Below, one piece after another: positions 26,501 through 31,566 of a stretch of DNA of 35,019 bases. Every line of letters starts with the position of its first letter. The first letter of the stretch is position 1. A model generated the notes under the pieces. The model had not been told where the DNA came from and searched no databases. It worked only from the letters and a program-made list of their open reading frames with translations. The position numbers and the translations under genes were made by a program. The stretch is taken from assembly GCA_937901865.1 (NCBI GenBank), contig CALDID010000169.1:1-35019 (forward strand), read 5' to 3'. The DNA comes from an uncultured Treponema sp. (lineage in GTDB: Bacteria; Spirochaetota; Spirochaetia; Treponematales; Treponemataceae).

Positions 26501-26610
26501 TTCACAATCCAATCAGCCCAGCCTTTAACAGCTACGTCTGTCGGAAAGACGAAAGTCAAGTTTCTGTCTTTGATGTTCGCCTTTATATACTCAATCAGTA
26601 ATTCGTCCAT
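23533..26610 (-). CDS. addB: AddB-like PD-(D/E)XK nuclease subunit, lacking a visible N-terminal Walker A
   Basis: Putative second subunit of the AddAB complex. The C-terminal nuclease is clear: GKIDCILRNGEDIILLDYKTS followed by QMPYYTTLY. SQSAIKAFFECPRKWLFEKVL gives the first cysteine of an AddB-style Fe-S staple, and KCVSKDDFGKGCIDYVAVCR near the end supplies further cysteines. Their spacing (C-x9-C-x6-C) differs from the usual C-x2-C-x5-C. The N-terminus (TFVFPTDVAVKGWADWIVK) has no G-x4-GKT, so the ATP site seen in Firmicute AddB is absent. The ATG at 26610 is preferred over an in-frame start 23 codons upstream because a -10 box lies between them. It is coupled to addA by an ATGA overlap. 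A divergent AddB is more likely than a RecB-family loner. Confidence 0.72.
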   Translation of the reverse strand: MDELLIEYIKANIKDRNLTFVFPTDVAVKGWADWIVKNSDITGVKAVEMKRFIAWDDFKGAHISSENKELESIPSLMRKVFASYIIEKNAQCVQEGKPPLFTSLIAPKYAKTASSFAEWIAKILPSLQLWRDYHESEGYKKLAREKQIDSNDAEDKDYEMLYTQYSAFLKEHNRFEPAWEKPPFRAEENQRFCIVYPEILQDWTQYKELLESAEQIDLLRVSTHTKPIEYESTHYETSIQEIRDVALMLKEKADSGLKWTDMTVSVPNMDNYASQIERTFTQYNIPFTMRYSKTLTSYLAGNVFEQIQNCQSENFSFDSLRRLLLNDAIPWKEQKKINALISFGQKNNCVCSYGDVDSWEEAFRNPVHDKTISLEDAVKKYSYLRGFYESLRDTIRRLVMASSFAEIKKAYNEFRFKFFDVDGFAELPTSDKIISRCVKELYKLIELSDEFGINKEAGSIHIPNCYGFFVKHLSVTEYLEQLTENAVQIYPYRTSTAAPYKLHVVVDSTQDALSVSTMFKQLSFLSDEKRKLILELNAVIDLDPTQDFIKLYAINSEEKAYFSSSHHSTSGYGFPHGLLENTKIPSKENKLTLRYDPITAERYFLLGKEIAEGETSRFDKPKDAKSAFPHTMLDIQKKGFEQWAKMHTQTQEKRIDDKTVREAINAYKDEKSGRYKISQSAIKAFFECPRKWLFEKVLKLAPNDNAAEIIDEFLMGNINHFILEKYTRALQEKKLPLTAKDEYSLDDEYKAILHKSIEDVFAALLKEGENKGVDFEKNTLSTMAKTVIDVQRYTIEDTLERSIAALSFNEKIKGSFVVAVEHTCELYSPEGENYSIVGKIDCILRNGEDIILLDYKTSKTPDRLYLKQCKTGEEPDFQMPYYTTLYENEMNENVCAAYFYSIKKKELKPVFDWRDVSDDKRNLSIEQLRETAEIEREAKKAKQKKDAKTEPKTEYDAIIDFIETKAHCLEQTKVFAKALESMSFGIAPNASEKCVSKDDFGKGCIDYVAVCRMFFTVSGENGEKE

Positions 26611-26616
26611 ATATAT

Positions 26617-26647
26617 ACTATAGCATACTTTTTCCCCTTTTTTGCAA
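26617..26647 (-). promoter_or_regulatory. Extended -10 promoter of addB, predicting a leaderless mRNA
   Basis: On the minus strand TGC-TATAGT (-10 at 26622-26617) lies 6 nt before the ATG. TTGCAA at 26647-26642 is a possible -35 at 19 bp. The transcript would start at the initiator codon. The only purine-rich run (GGGGAAAAAG) lies upstream of the -10 and cannot be a ribosome site on that transcript. Confidence 0.6.
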
Positions 26648-26690
26648 TATTCACGGGAATATATGCACTTTTTTCGCATTTTTACTAAGT

Positions 26691-26793
26691 CAGTACCCTC
26701 GCTTAGCTTAAACCAGTACCCTCGCTTAGTGTAAGTCAGTACCCTCGATTACACTAAGTCAGTACCCTCGCTTAGACTAAACCAGTACCCTCG
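26691..26793. repeat. Tandem 23-bp repeat array with invariant 11-bp core CAGTACCCTCG
   Basis: The core CAGTACCCTCG starts at 26691, 26714, 26737, 26760 and 26783, an exact 23-bp period through five copies. The 12 bp between cores vary (CTTAGCTTAAAC, CTTAGTGTAAGT, ATTACACTAAGT, CTTAGACTAAAC) yet are often complementary across a core. The best case is CTTAGTGTAA (26725-26734) with TTACACTAAG (26749-26758). There is no CRISPR-like repeat/spacer pattern and no cas gene. The array lies in the gene-free region between divergent addB and the MBL hydrolase. Confidence 0.9.
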
Positions 26794-26809
26794 ATTTTTT
26801 GAGCGAAAG

Positions 26810-26946
26810 AATAGAACTGTTCGATAATTGTCATTATCGGGCTCGACCCGATAATCTGAGGCACAGCCTCTTTCTCAAAACGCCTACAGAAGATAGATTC
26901 CCGTGTCAAGCACGAGAATGACATACTGTTTCCGAACAGGTCTATT
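26810..26946. repeat. Long imperfect palindrome (REP/MITE-like), copy A
   Basis: A 137-bp element whose halves are inverted copies. Outer arms AATAGAACTGTTCG (26810-26823) and the reverse complement of AATAGACCTGTTCG (26933-26946) match at 13 of 14 positions. Inner arms begin TGTCATTATCGGGCTCG (26829) and end with the reverse complement of TGTCATTCTCGTGCTTG (to 26923). A small GAGGC-aca-GCCTC hairpin sits inside. A second copy with the same inner arms but different outer arms lies at 33577-33741. No coding capacity is seen, so mobility would need an enzyme encoded elsewhere. Confidence 0.75.
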
Positions 26947-26967
26947 GCAACGAGTACAGAAAAAAAT

Positions 26968-27000
26968 CGCTCTTTAGTGGACAGTATAGAGCGCTTTTAT
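26968..27000. terminator. Possible hairpin terminator, either direction
   Basis: CGCTCT (26968-26973) pairs with AGAGCG (26988-26993). On the plus strand CTTTTA follows. On the minus strand A then six T follow, the better tail. It would insulate addB from transcripts arriving from the right. The stem is only 6 bp, so support is modest. Confidence 0.35.
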
Positions 27001-27023
27001 TGTGCGCTATAGATTTTTCATTA

Positions 27024-27053
27024 TTGATATTTGTGTTTATCTATGGGTATAAT
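27024..27053 (+). promoter_or_regulatory. Promoter of the MBL-fold hydrolase gene, predicting a leaderless mRNA
   Basis: TTGATA (27024-27029), an 18-bp spacer and a perfect TATAAT (27048-27053). The ATG begins 7 nt past the -10 box, exactly where transcription should start. No ribosome site precedes the start codon. Confidence 0.75.
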
Positions 27054-27059
27054 TAAAGT

Positions 27060-27995
27060 ATGACGAAGTTTTCAACACAAAATATGGTTCGTGTTACAAA
27101 TAATATTGTTGTTCTCTACGGTTCTACAAACGTAACACTGATTAAGGCAGCAGATAAACTATTTCTTATCGATACAGCGTCTACAGAACAAGACGGAATA
27201 GATATTTTGCAAGCGGCAAAAGAGCTTTTTGGACAAACAAAGCTCACAGCTATCATCAATACTCATTCTCACGCTGACCATTGCGGCGGCAATGCGTACA
27301 TCGTCAAAGAAACAAACTGCGAGGTATGGGCTAACAAAGCGGAAAAAGCATCTATAGAAAATCCTGTATTTGAAAACGCGGTTATGTGGGGAGGCAAAGT
27401 TCCTGTAGAATTACAGCACGGTTTTTTTGAAGCGCAGGCGGTAGATGTGTCGAGAACGATTGCTGACGGAGAGGTGATTTTTGACGAAGGAGATGTGAAT
27501 GCGTATGCTCTCTCTCTTCCAGGACATTACATAGACCAAACTGGCATTGTCATTAGCGACAGAGAGGCGGGAAAAAGTGTGTTTTGCACAGGAGATGCGC
27601 TTTTCGGTCGCTTCCGTATGGGCAAATATTGGATTCCCTACACATACGATATAGGACAGTTTAAGGATTCTTTGCATAAGATTTGCTCGGTGTCGGCTGA
27701 TTATTATTTGCCAAGCCACGGCGAGCTTGTTGAAGATGCGGAAACATTGGCGGAATTAAACGAGTTTGCGATTATAGAAACAGAACAGGCAATATTAAAG
27801 TTCTTAGAAGAAAAATCAATGACGGCAGAAGAGATACTTTCAAAAGTGGCAGACATCAACGGCATACCAATGAAAATCGGACAGTATGCGCTGATTTCCT
27901 GCACGATACGCTCATTTTTATCGTATCTTGAAGAATGCGGCAAAATAGAATTCTTCTTCAAGAACAATTTTATGCTTTGGAGGCGAAAACGATAA
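27060..27995 (+). CDS. MBL-fold metallohydrolase
   Basis: Binuclear-metal hydrolase of the metallo-beta-lactamase superfamily, 311 residues. The metal ligands are all visible: HSHADH (H69, H71, D73, H74), LPGHYIDQTG (third His, about residue 155), CTGDALFG (bridging Asp) and LPSHGE (last His). The C-terminal about 80 residues (EEKSMTAEEILSKVADINGIP...) look like a helical or winged-helix tail that is common in glyoxalase II/LACTB2-like members. No signal peptide is present. The substrate is unknown. Hydroxyacylglutathione-type thioesterase or RNase roles are both possible for such proteins. The gene stands alone between its own promoter and the ferredoxin promoter. Confidence 0.85.
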   Translation: MTKFSTQNMVRVTNNIVVLYGSTNVTLIKAADKLFLIDTASTEQDGIDILQAAKELFGQTKLTAIINTHSHADHCGGNAYIVKETNCEVWANKAEKASIENPVFENAVMWGGKVPVELQHGFFEAQAVDVSRTIADGEVIFDEGDVNAYALSLPGHYIDQTGIVISDREAGKSVFCTGDALFGRFRMGKYWIPYTYDIGQFKDSLHKICSVSADYYLPSHGELVEDAETLAELNEFAIIETEQAILKFLEEKSMTAEEILSKVADINGIPMKIGQYALISCTIRSFLSYLEECGKIEFFFKNNFMLWRRKR

Positions 27996-28020
27996 AAAGT
28001 TGTAAGAGAAAAAAATTACC

Positions 28021-28049
28021 TTGAGTTTTAGAGTATTCTATGTTATATT
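28021..28049 (+). promoter_or_regulatory. Promoter of the ferredoxin gene
   Basis: TTGAGT (28021-28026), a 17-bp spacer and TATATT (28044-28049). The predicted start near 28056 leaves a 25-nt leader carrying AGAGG (28069-28073), 7 nt from the ATG. Confidence 0.7.
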
Positions 28050-28080
28050 TAGAATAACACTTTTTATCAGAGGTATTTTT

Positions 28081-28251
28081 ATGGCTTACAAGATTGGAGA
28101 TGCTTGTGTAAACTGCGGAACATGTGAATCAGAGTGTCCAGCTGGTGCAATCAGCGAAGGCGACGGCGCACGTGTTATCGATTCTTCTAAATGCGTAAGC
28201 TGTGGAACATGCGCAAGCGTATGCCCAGCTTCTGCTATTGCTGAGGAGTAA
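28081..28251 (+). CDS. 2[4Fe-4S] ferredoxin
   Basis: A 56-residue electron carrier of the clostridial type. Two classic cysteine sets are present: C9-x2-C12-x2-C15-x3-C19 followed by Pro, and C38-x2-C41-x2-C44-x3-C48 followed by Pro. It would serve low-potential redox enzymes such as pyruvate:ferredoxin oxidoreductase or hydrogenase in an anaerobe. The ATG at 28081 has a ribosome site (AGAGG). A longer reading from a TTG at 28021 would begin inside the promoter and is rejected. It is a single-gene unit with its own promoter and a strong terminator, as expected for an abundant protein. Which enzyme it serves cannot be seen here. Confidence 0.95.
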   Translation: MAYKIGDACVNCGTCESECPAGAISEGDGARVIDSSKCVSCGTCASVCPASAIAEE

Positions 28252-28277
28252 CTTTAGTTACGACTAACAATTAAGAC

Positions 28278-28310
28278 GGTTCCAGATGTTTTTTACTGGA
28301 ACCTCTTTTT
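28278..28310 (+). terminator. Intrinsic terminator of the ferredoxin gene
   Basis: GGTTCCAG (28278-28285) pairs perfectly with CTGGAACC (28296-28303) around a 10-nt loop, followed by TCTTTTT. Confidence 0.9.
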
Positions 28311-28331
28311 ATGTCTATCTGTATCACTATT

Positions 28332-28739
28332 ATGCTTGCTAAAATCGTAAAAGAATACAAACACATTTTATTGACTATATTGCAGCTTCTCTTTCTTGTT
28401 TCGCTGTGCATTGCGCTCGGCGTTCTTATTGTGTTGCCGCTGTGGAAATGGGCGACGAGTGCAAGAGAAAGCTATTCTGCCGTAATCATCGCTATTATCC
28501 TCCTCTTTGCGCTTTACAACCTTGTAAAATCGTGTATCAAGATGGATAGGCTCACTCTTCTGCGTCGTGTGCTGCAAATCGGCTTAACGGCGTTTGAAGT
28601 CTATATTTTCATCAGCCAAGTGTTTAGAGCAAATAGGCTTTTTGCATTCATTTCGCTTTTTGTGTATGCGCTCGTTATCAGTTTTGTCAGCTTGAGCCTC
28701 AAAAATCTTTTTTCAAAAAACGAGAATGTAGAAAAGTGA
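28332..28739 (+). CDS. Small integral membrane protein of unknown function
   Basis: A 135-residue protein with about four membrane spans by eye: an N-terminal span after KEYKHILL, then VIIAIILLFALYNLVKSC, a third around LTAFEVYIFISQVF and a fourth around FAFISLFVYALVISFVSL. Loops are short and positively charged. I do not recognise a family. The ATG at 28332 is chosen. Another ATG at 28311 abuts the T-run of the ferredoxin terminator and would add seven residues. The stop codon overlaps a GTG preceding the LysM-M23 gene, so the two genes are likely cotranscribed, and an envelope-related role is a fair guess. Confidence 0.7.
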   Translation: MLAKIVKEYKHILLTILQLLFLVSLCIALGVLIVLPLWKWATSARESYSAVIIAIILLFALYNLVKSCIKMDRLTLLRRVLQIGLTAFEVYIFISQVFRANRLFAFISLFVYALVISFVSLSLKNLFSKNENVEK

Positions 28740-28771
28740 GAAAAAGTGCGGAAACGAGAGGGAACGTAACA

Positions 28772-29806
28772 ATGACGCATAGAATAGTAATAAAAAAGTT
28801 TTTCTTAGCAGTAGTATTAACCGTGTTAGCCGCCCCCCTTTTTGCACAAGACACAGAGCGCAAAGTCTATGAAACAATAGAGATAAACGAGGGAGAGTTA
28901 AAAGAGCTTACAGAGCTAAAAAACGGCACGCCCCGCACTCCGCGTCCTTTTGATGAGTATTGCAATGAAGTAGAGATACGGCACAGAGCGCAGACGGGAT
29001 ATTACAGAATAGAAGAAAACAAGATTTTACTGCCGAATAAAAAAGACAAAACAATTTATACAAAGCTCGATTTAGTAACGTTTTACACATACAAAGCAAA
29101 AGAAGGCGATACGCTTTTGCAATTAGCCGCACGTTGCAGCCTTAGAAGCGATACGATTGCAACTCTAAATCACCTTGCAACAAAAGACGCTGATTTAAAA
29201 GGAAAAATACTGATATTGCCGACGATGGACGGGTTATTCATTCCAGAAAAAGCAATTTCGCCTATTGAACAATTAATTCAGCAAGAATTTCAAAAAGAAC
29301 TAGAAAATCAAGCAGTTGTATGTTATATTCTAAGTAACGAGAGATTTTATTTTATACAGAATGCAAAATTCAGCCCAACGGATAGAGCATTTTTCCTTAC
29401 TGACCCTGATTCTATAATAATGCCTTTGGAAGTAAGCAGAATTACCTCTCCGTTCGGAAACAGAATAAGCCCTATTTCGGGGCAATGGAAAAAGCATACA
29501 GGCATTGACCTTGCCTCTCCATTAGGTTCTAAAGTTTTCGCTTGTAAATCAGGGACTGTGGCGCAATGTATAAGATTAAATCCCGTTTTTGGCAATTATA
29601 TTGTTCTGCAACACGAGGGGCAGATGTCGAGCGTCTATGCACATTTACAAGATTTCGCGTTAGGAATTGAAAAAGGGAAAAAAGTGGCAAAAGGCGAAAC
29701 AATCGGCTATGTTGGGCTTACAGGACAAACGACAGGGCCGCATTTGCACTTTGAAATTCGTATGGACGGAAAAGCGGAAGACCCTGCTAAATATTTGCCA
29801 AAATAA
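28772..29806 (+). CDS. Exported LysM-M23 family metallopeptidase (peptidoglycan endopeptidase)
   Basis: Predicted periplasmic zinc endopeptidase that cuts peptidoglycan cross-links. The chain starts MTHRIVIKKFFLAVVL with a signal peptide ending around APLFAQ. A LysM domain follows (YKAKEGDTLLQLAARCSLRSD...ILILP, about residues 108-155 of this start), giving peptidoglycan binding. The C-terminal M23 domain has SPFGNRISPISGQWKKHTGIDLA (zinc ligands His and Asp), VYAHL and HLHFE (catalytic and ligand His), so all catalytic residues are present. The ATG at 28772 has GAGAGGG 9 nt upstream and gives a clean signal peptide. A GTG at 28736 overlapping the previous stop is the alternative. It lies 14 nt before the PEGA-like gene, forming an envelope gene set. 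Confidence 0.9.
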   Translation: MTHRIVIKKFFLAVVLTVLAAPLFAQDTERKVYETIEINEGELKELTELKNGTPRTPRPFDEYCNEVEIRHRAQTGYYRIEENKILLPNKKDKTIYTKLDLVTFYTYKAKEGDTLLQLAARCSLRSDTIATLNHLATKDADLKGKILILPTMDGLFIPEKAISPIEQLIQQEFQKELENQAVVCYILSNERFYFIQNAKFSPTDRAFFLTDPDSIIMPLEVSRITSPFGNRISPISGQWKKHTGIDLASPLGSKVFACKSGTVAQCIRLNPVFGNYIVLQHEGQMSSVYAHLQDFALGIEKGKKVAKGETIGYVGLTGQTTGPHLHFEIRMDGKAEDPAKYLPK

Positions 29807-29820
29807 AAGTTTTGGAATAG

Positions 29821-30807
29821 ATGATGGTGCGGTCGCTTAGGATTTTTATTTTATCATTCTTGTTCTTCACTTTTTTAGGCTCTTGCATATATGCGGAGTC
29901 TTTTCGTGTTCATAACACAATCATCATCGATATGTCTGAAAACAGCGCAAAAGCAGGAATTAACGATTGTCTTTATATCTTGCTTCCCGAAGATAAAACG
30001 TATCTCAACGCGATTGAACTAGAAATAAAAATCCCAAAGCTCTTTACCGAATGGCCGTATTCGATTATGTACTATATCTACAATAATATTTCTCCACAGC
30101 CGCAGGAAGCTATTATCGATTACCGCGGAGAGAAAATACATAGCAACATCGTTCCCAGCCGTTTAACGTGGGTTTTGCAGATACCTGTCAAAAAGGGAAT
30201 AAAGATAAAAGAAACACCGTATACAGCTGTTGTGCCTGTCGCTCCGAATACGGAAAATGGAGGCGTGTTCTTTCGCTTTCAGCTGGCAATGAAAGGTGTG
30301 CCGCAGGAGTTCGATACTTCGTATTTTTCAATAACTGCAAAGCCGATTTTCGCAGAAGTAGGAACGCTTGCTCTTTCGTACACAACACCAGACGGCAGCA
30401 AGGTGCAGCCGCATACTATTTTTATTGACGGAAAAGAAGTGGCAGAAGAAGAAAGCGGCATTGTGTTAAGCACGGGAATACATAGCGTTTCGGTGGTATC
30501 AGATTATTACAGAAATGAAGTGCGCACTGTTACCATAGAACAGGCAAAGCTCACTAATCTTGACATAACACTCCGCGACATTACGCCAGAAATCCGCATT
30601 AGTGCGCCAGAAAATGCAGTGATTTATCTTGATGATGTATTATTGACGAAATGGGATAATGCGCTTCAAGTGCAGGAGGGCGACCACGTTTTCAAATTTA
30701 TCATCGGGGATTATGAGATTATAAAGACCGTAAAAGCTGAAAACGGACGCTCATATACAGTTACGCTCGGTATTGACGCTTCAATTACTGAAGACTCTGT
30801 AAATTGA
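29821..30807 (+). CDS. Exported PEGA-like surface or periplasmic protein of unknown function
   Basis: A 328-residue protein with a signal peptide (hydrophobic residues 8-25, cleavage probably after IYA; a Cys at 22 is followed by IYAES, so a lipoprotein is less likely). The N-terminal about 180 residues are beta-rich and unfamiliar. Two segments resemble PEGA domains: PHTIFIDGKEVAEEESGIVLSTGIHSVSVVSDYYRNEVRTV (about 201-241) and APENAVIYLDDVLLTKWDNALQVQEGDHVFKFIIGDYEI (about 262-300). PEGA domains are found in bacterial surface-layer proteins. It follows the M23 gene closely and ends before a strong terminator. Its function is unknown. An outer-envelope role is inferred from export and context. 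Confidence 0.75.
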   Translation: MMVRSLRIFILSFLFFTFLGSCIYAESFRVHNTIIIDMSENSAKAGINDCLYILLPEDKTYLNAIELEIKIPKLFTEWPYSIMYYIYNNISPQPQEAIIDYRGEKIHSNIVPSRLTWVLQIPVKKGIKIKETPYTAVVPVAPNTENGGVFFRFQLAMKGVPQEFDTSYFSITAKPIFAEVGTLALSYTTPDGSKVQPHTIFIDGKEVAEEESGIVLSTGIHSVSVVSDYYRNEVRTVTIEQAKLTNLDITLRDITPEIRISAPENAVIYLDDVLLTKWDNALQVQEGDHVFKFIIGDYEIIKTVKAENGRSYTVTLGIDASITEDSVN

Positions 30808-30845
30808 ATTCAAGAAATCGCCTTTTTCCCCCGATATATAATATA

Positions 30846-30889
30846 CCAAGTAGCAACATATTATCCCCTCCCCACCCATTGCTACTTGG
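30846..30889. repeat. Perfect 11-bp inverted repeat with C-rich loop before the terminator
   Basis: CCAAGTAGCAA (30846-30856) and TTGCTACTTGG (30879-30889) are exact reverse complements around a 22-nt loop containing CCCCTCCCC. It lacks a T-run of its own and lies in the 3' tail of the PEGA-like gene, 15 nt before the true terminator. It may stabilise the mRNA end. Confidence 0.65.
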
Positions 30890-30904
30890 TTGCTTATGGG
30901 CATT

Positions 30905-30932
30905 GGTCGGTGTAATAGCCGACCTTTTTTTT
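30905..30932 (+). terminator. Intrinsic terminator of the membrane protein-M23-PEGA operon
   Basis: GGTCGG (30905-30910) pairs with CCGACC (30919-30924) around an 8-nt loop, followed by eight T. The T-run touches the stop codon of the convergent GNAT gene. Confidence 0.85.
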
Positions 30933-31452
30933 ATTTATGTATTTGCTTTCGGAGCAAAAAATCAGTCTGTGCGTCTTCACCAAGCGTAAAAATATGTTCG
31001 CTAAATCTCTTAAAGCCTAAATGCGTATAAAATCCTAACGCAGCCTCGTTATGCTCCCACACACCAAGCCACAGATATGAAAACTCTCTTTTCGCCACTT
31101 CATCTTCTGCAACTTGTATCAACTGAGAGCCGATATGTTTGCCCTTGTGCGCTTTTAGAACATATATCCGCTGTAGCTCCATTGACTCTTCTCCCTGCGC
31201 TTCCGTTTGCGCAGTGCCTACATTCAGCTTCATATATGCCGCCGCCTCTTCATCGCTATACGCAATGAAAAAGAGAGAATCTGCATTGTTCAGCTCTCGC
31301 CTCACCTCTTCTATCGTGAAATTCTCTTGAATATACTTTTTCATATCCTCTTCTGTGTTCACGCTCGCAAACGTTTCTATAAAGGTCTTTTTACTAAGCT
31401 CGCAAATAAGCTCGGCATCGCTTTCTTGTGCTTTTCTGATTGTAAGTGCCAT
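30931..31452 (-). CDS. GNAT family N-acetyltransferase
   Basis: Acetyl-CoA-dependent transferase of about 173 residues. It opens MALTIRKAQESDAELICELSKKTF, a typical GNAT strand-helix start. ELQRIYVLKAHKGKHIGSQLIQVAEDEV contains the acetyl-CoA pyrophosphate loop (K-G-K-x-I-G), and WLGVWEHNEAALGFYTHLGFKRFSEH is the standard C-terminal motif, close to spermidine/PaiA-type members. The ATG at 31452 has AGGAG at 31466-31462. A longer reading to 31503 adds 17 unlikely residues. It is transcribed divergently from the pcrA-like gene and convergently with the PEGA gene. The substrate is not determinable. Confidence 0.88.
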   Translation of the reverse strand: MALTIRKAQESDAELICELSKKTFIETFASVNTEEDMKKYIQENFTIEEVRRELNNADSLFFIAYSDEEAAAYMKLNVGTAQTEAQGEESMELQRIYVLKAHKGKHIGSQLIQVAEDEVAKREFSYLWLGVWEHNEAALGFYTHLGFKRFSEHIFTLGEDAQTDFLLRKQIHK

Positions 31453-31528
31453 ACAGTTTAGCTCCTGTAAAAGTAAAAATCTATGAATCAAAAGTTTTAG
31501 CACATCGAAAAACTTTTTTCAAGCGCAC

Positions 31529-31557
31529 TTGCACTACTTTCTTTCTCTCTGTAGAAT
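31529..31557 (+). promoter_or_regulatory. Promoter of the pcrA-like helicase gene, predicting a near-leaderless mRNA
   Basis: TTGCAC (31529-31534), exactly 17 bp, then TAGAAT (31552-31557). Nine nt separate the -10 from the ATG at 31567, so the 5' leader would be only a few bases. No ribosome site is visible. Confidence 0.65.
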
Positions 31558-31566
31558 ATACAAATT

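Noticed and set aside
26611..26679. 23-codon N-terminal extension of AddB
   Set aside because: An extended -10 box lies within the extension, and residues from MDELLIEYIK onward look like a natural start.
26691..26793. 23-bp array as a CRISPR
   Set aside because: The conserved part is only 11 bp and the intervals are 12 bp, too short and mutually related for spacers. No cas gene is present in the window.
28021..28080. Upstream extension of the ferredoxin
   Set aside because: The extra codons begin with TTG inside the -35/-10 promoter. The ATG at 28081 has a proper ribosome site and gives the normal ferredoxin length.
30804..30989. 61-residue plus-strand open frame after the PEGA-like gene
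   Set aside because: It runs through the hairpin and terminator region and into the GNAT gene. Composition is explained by these elements.
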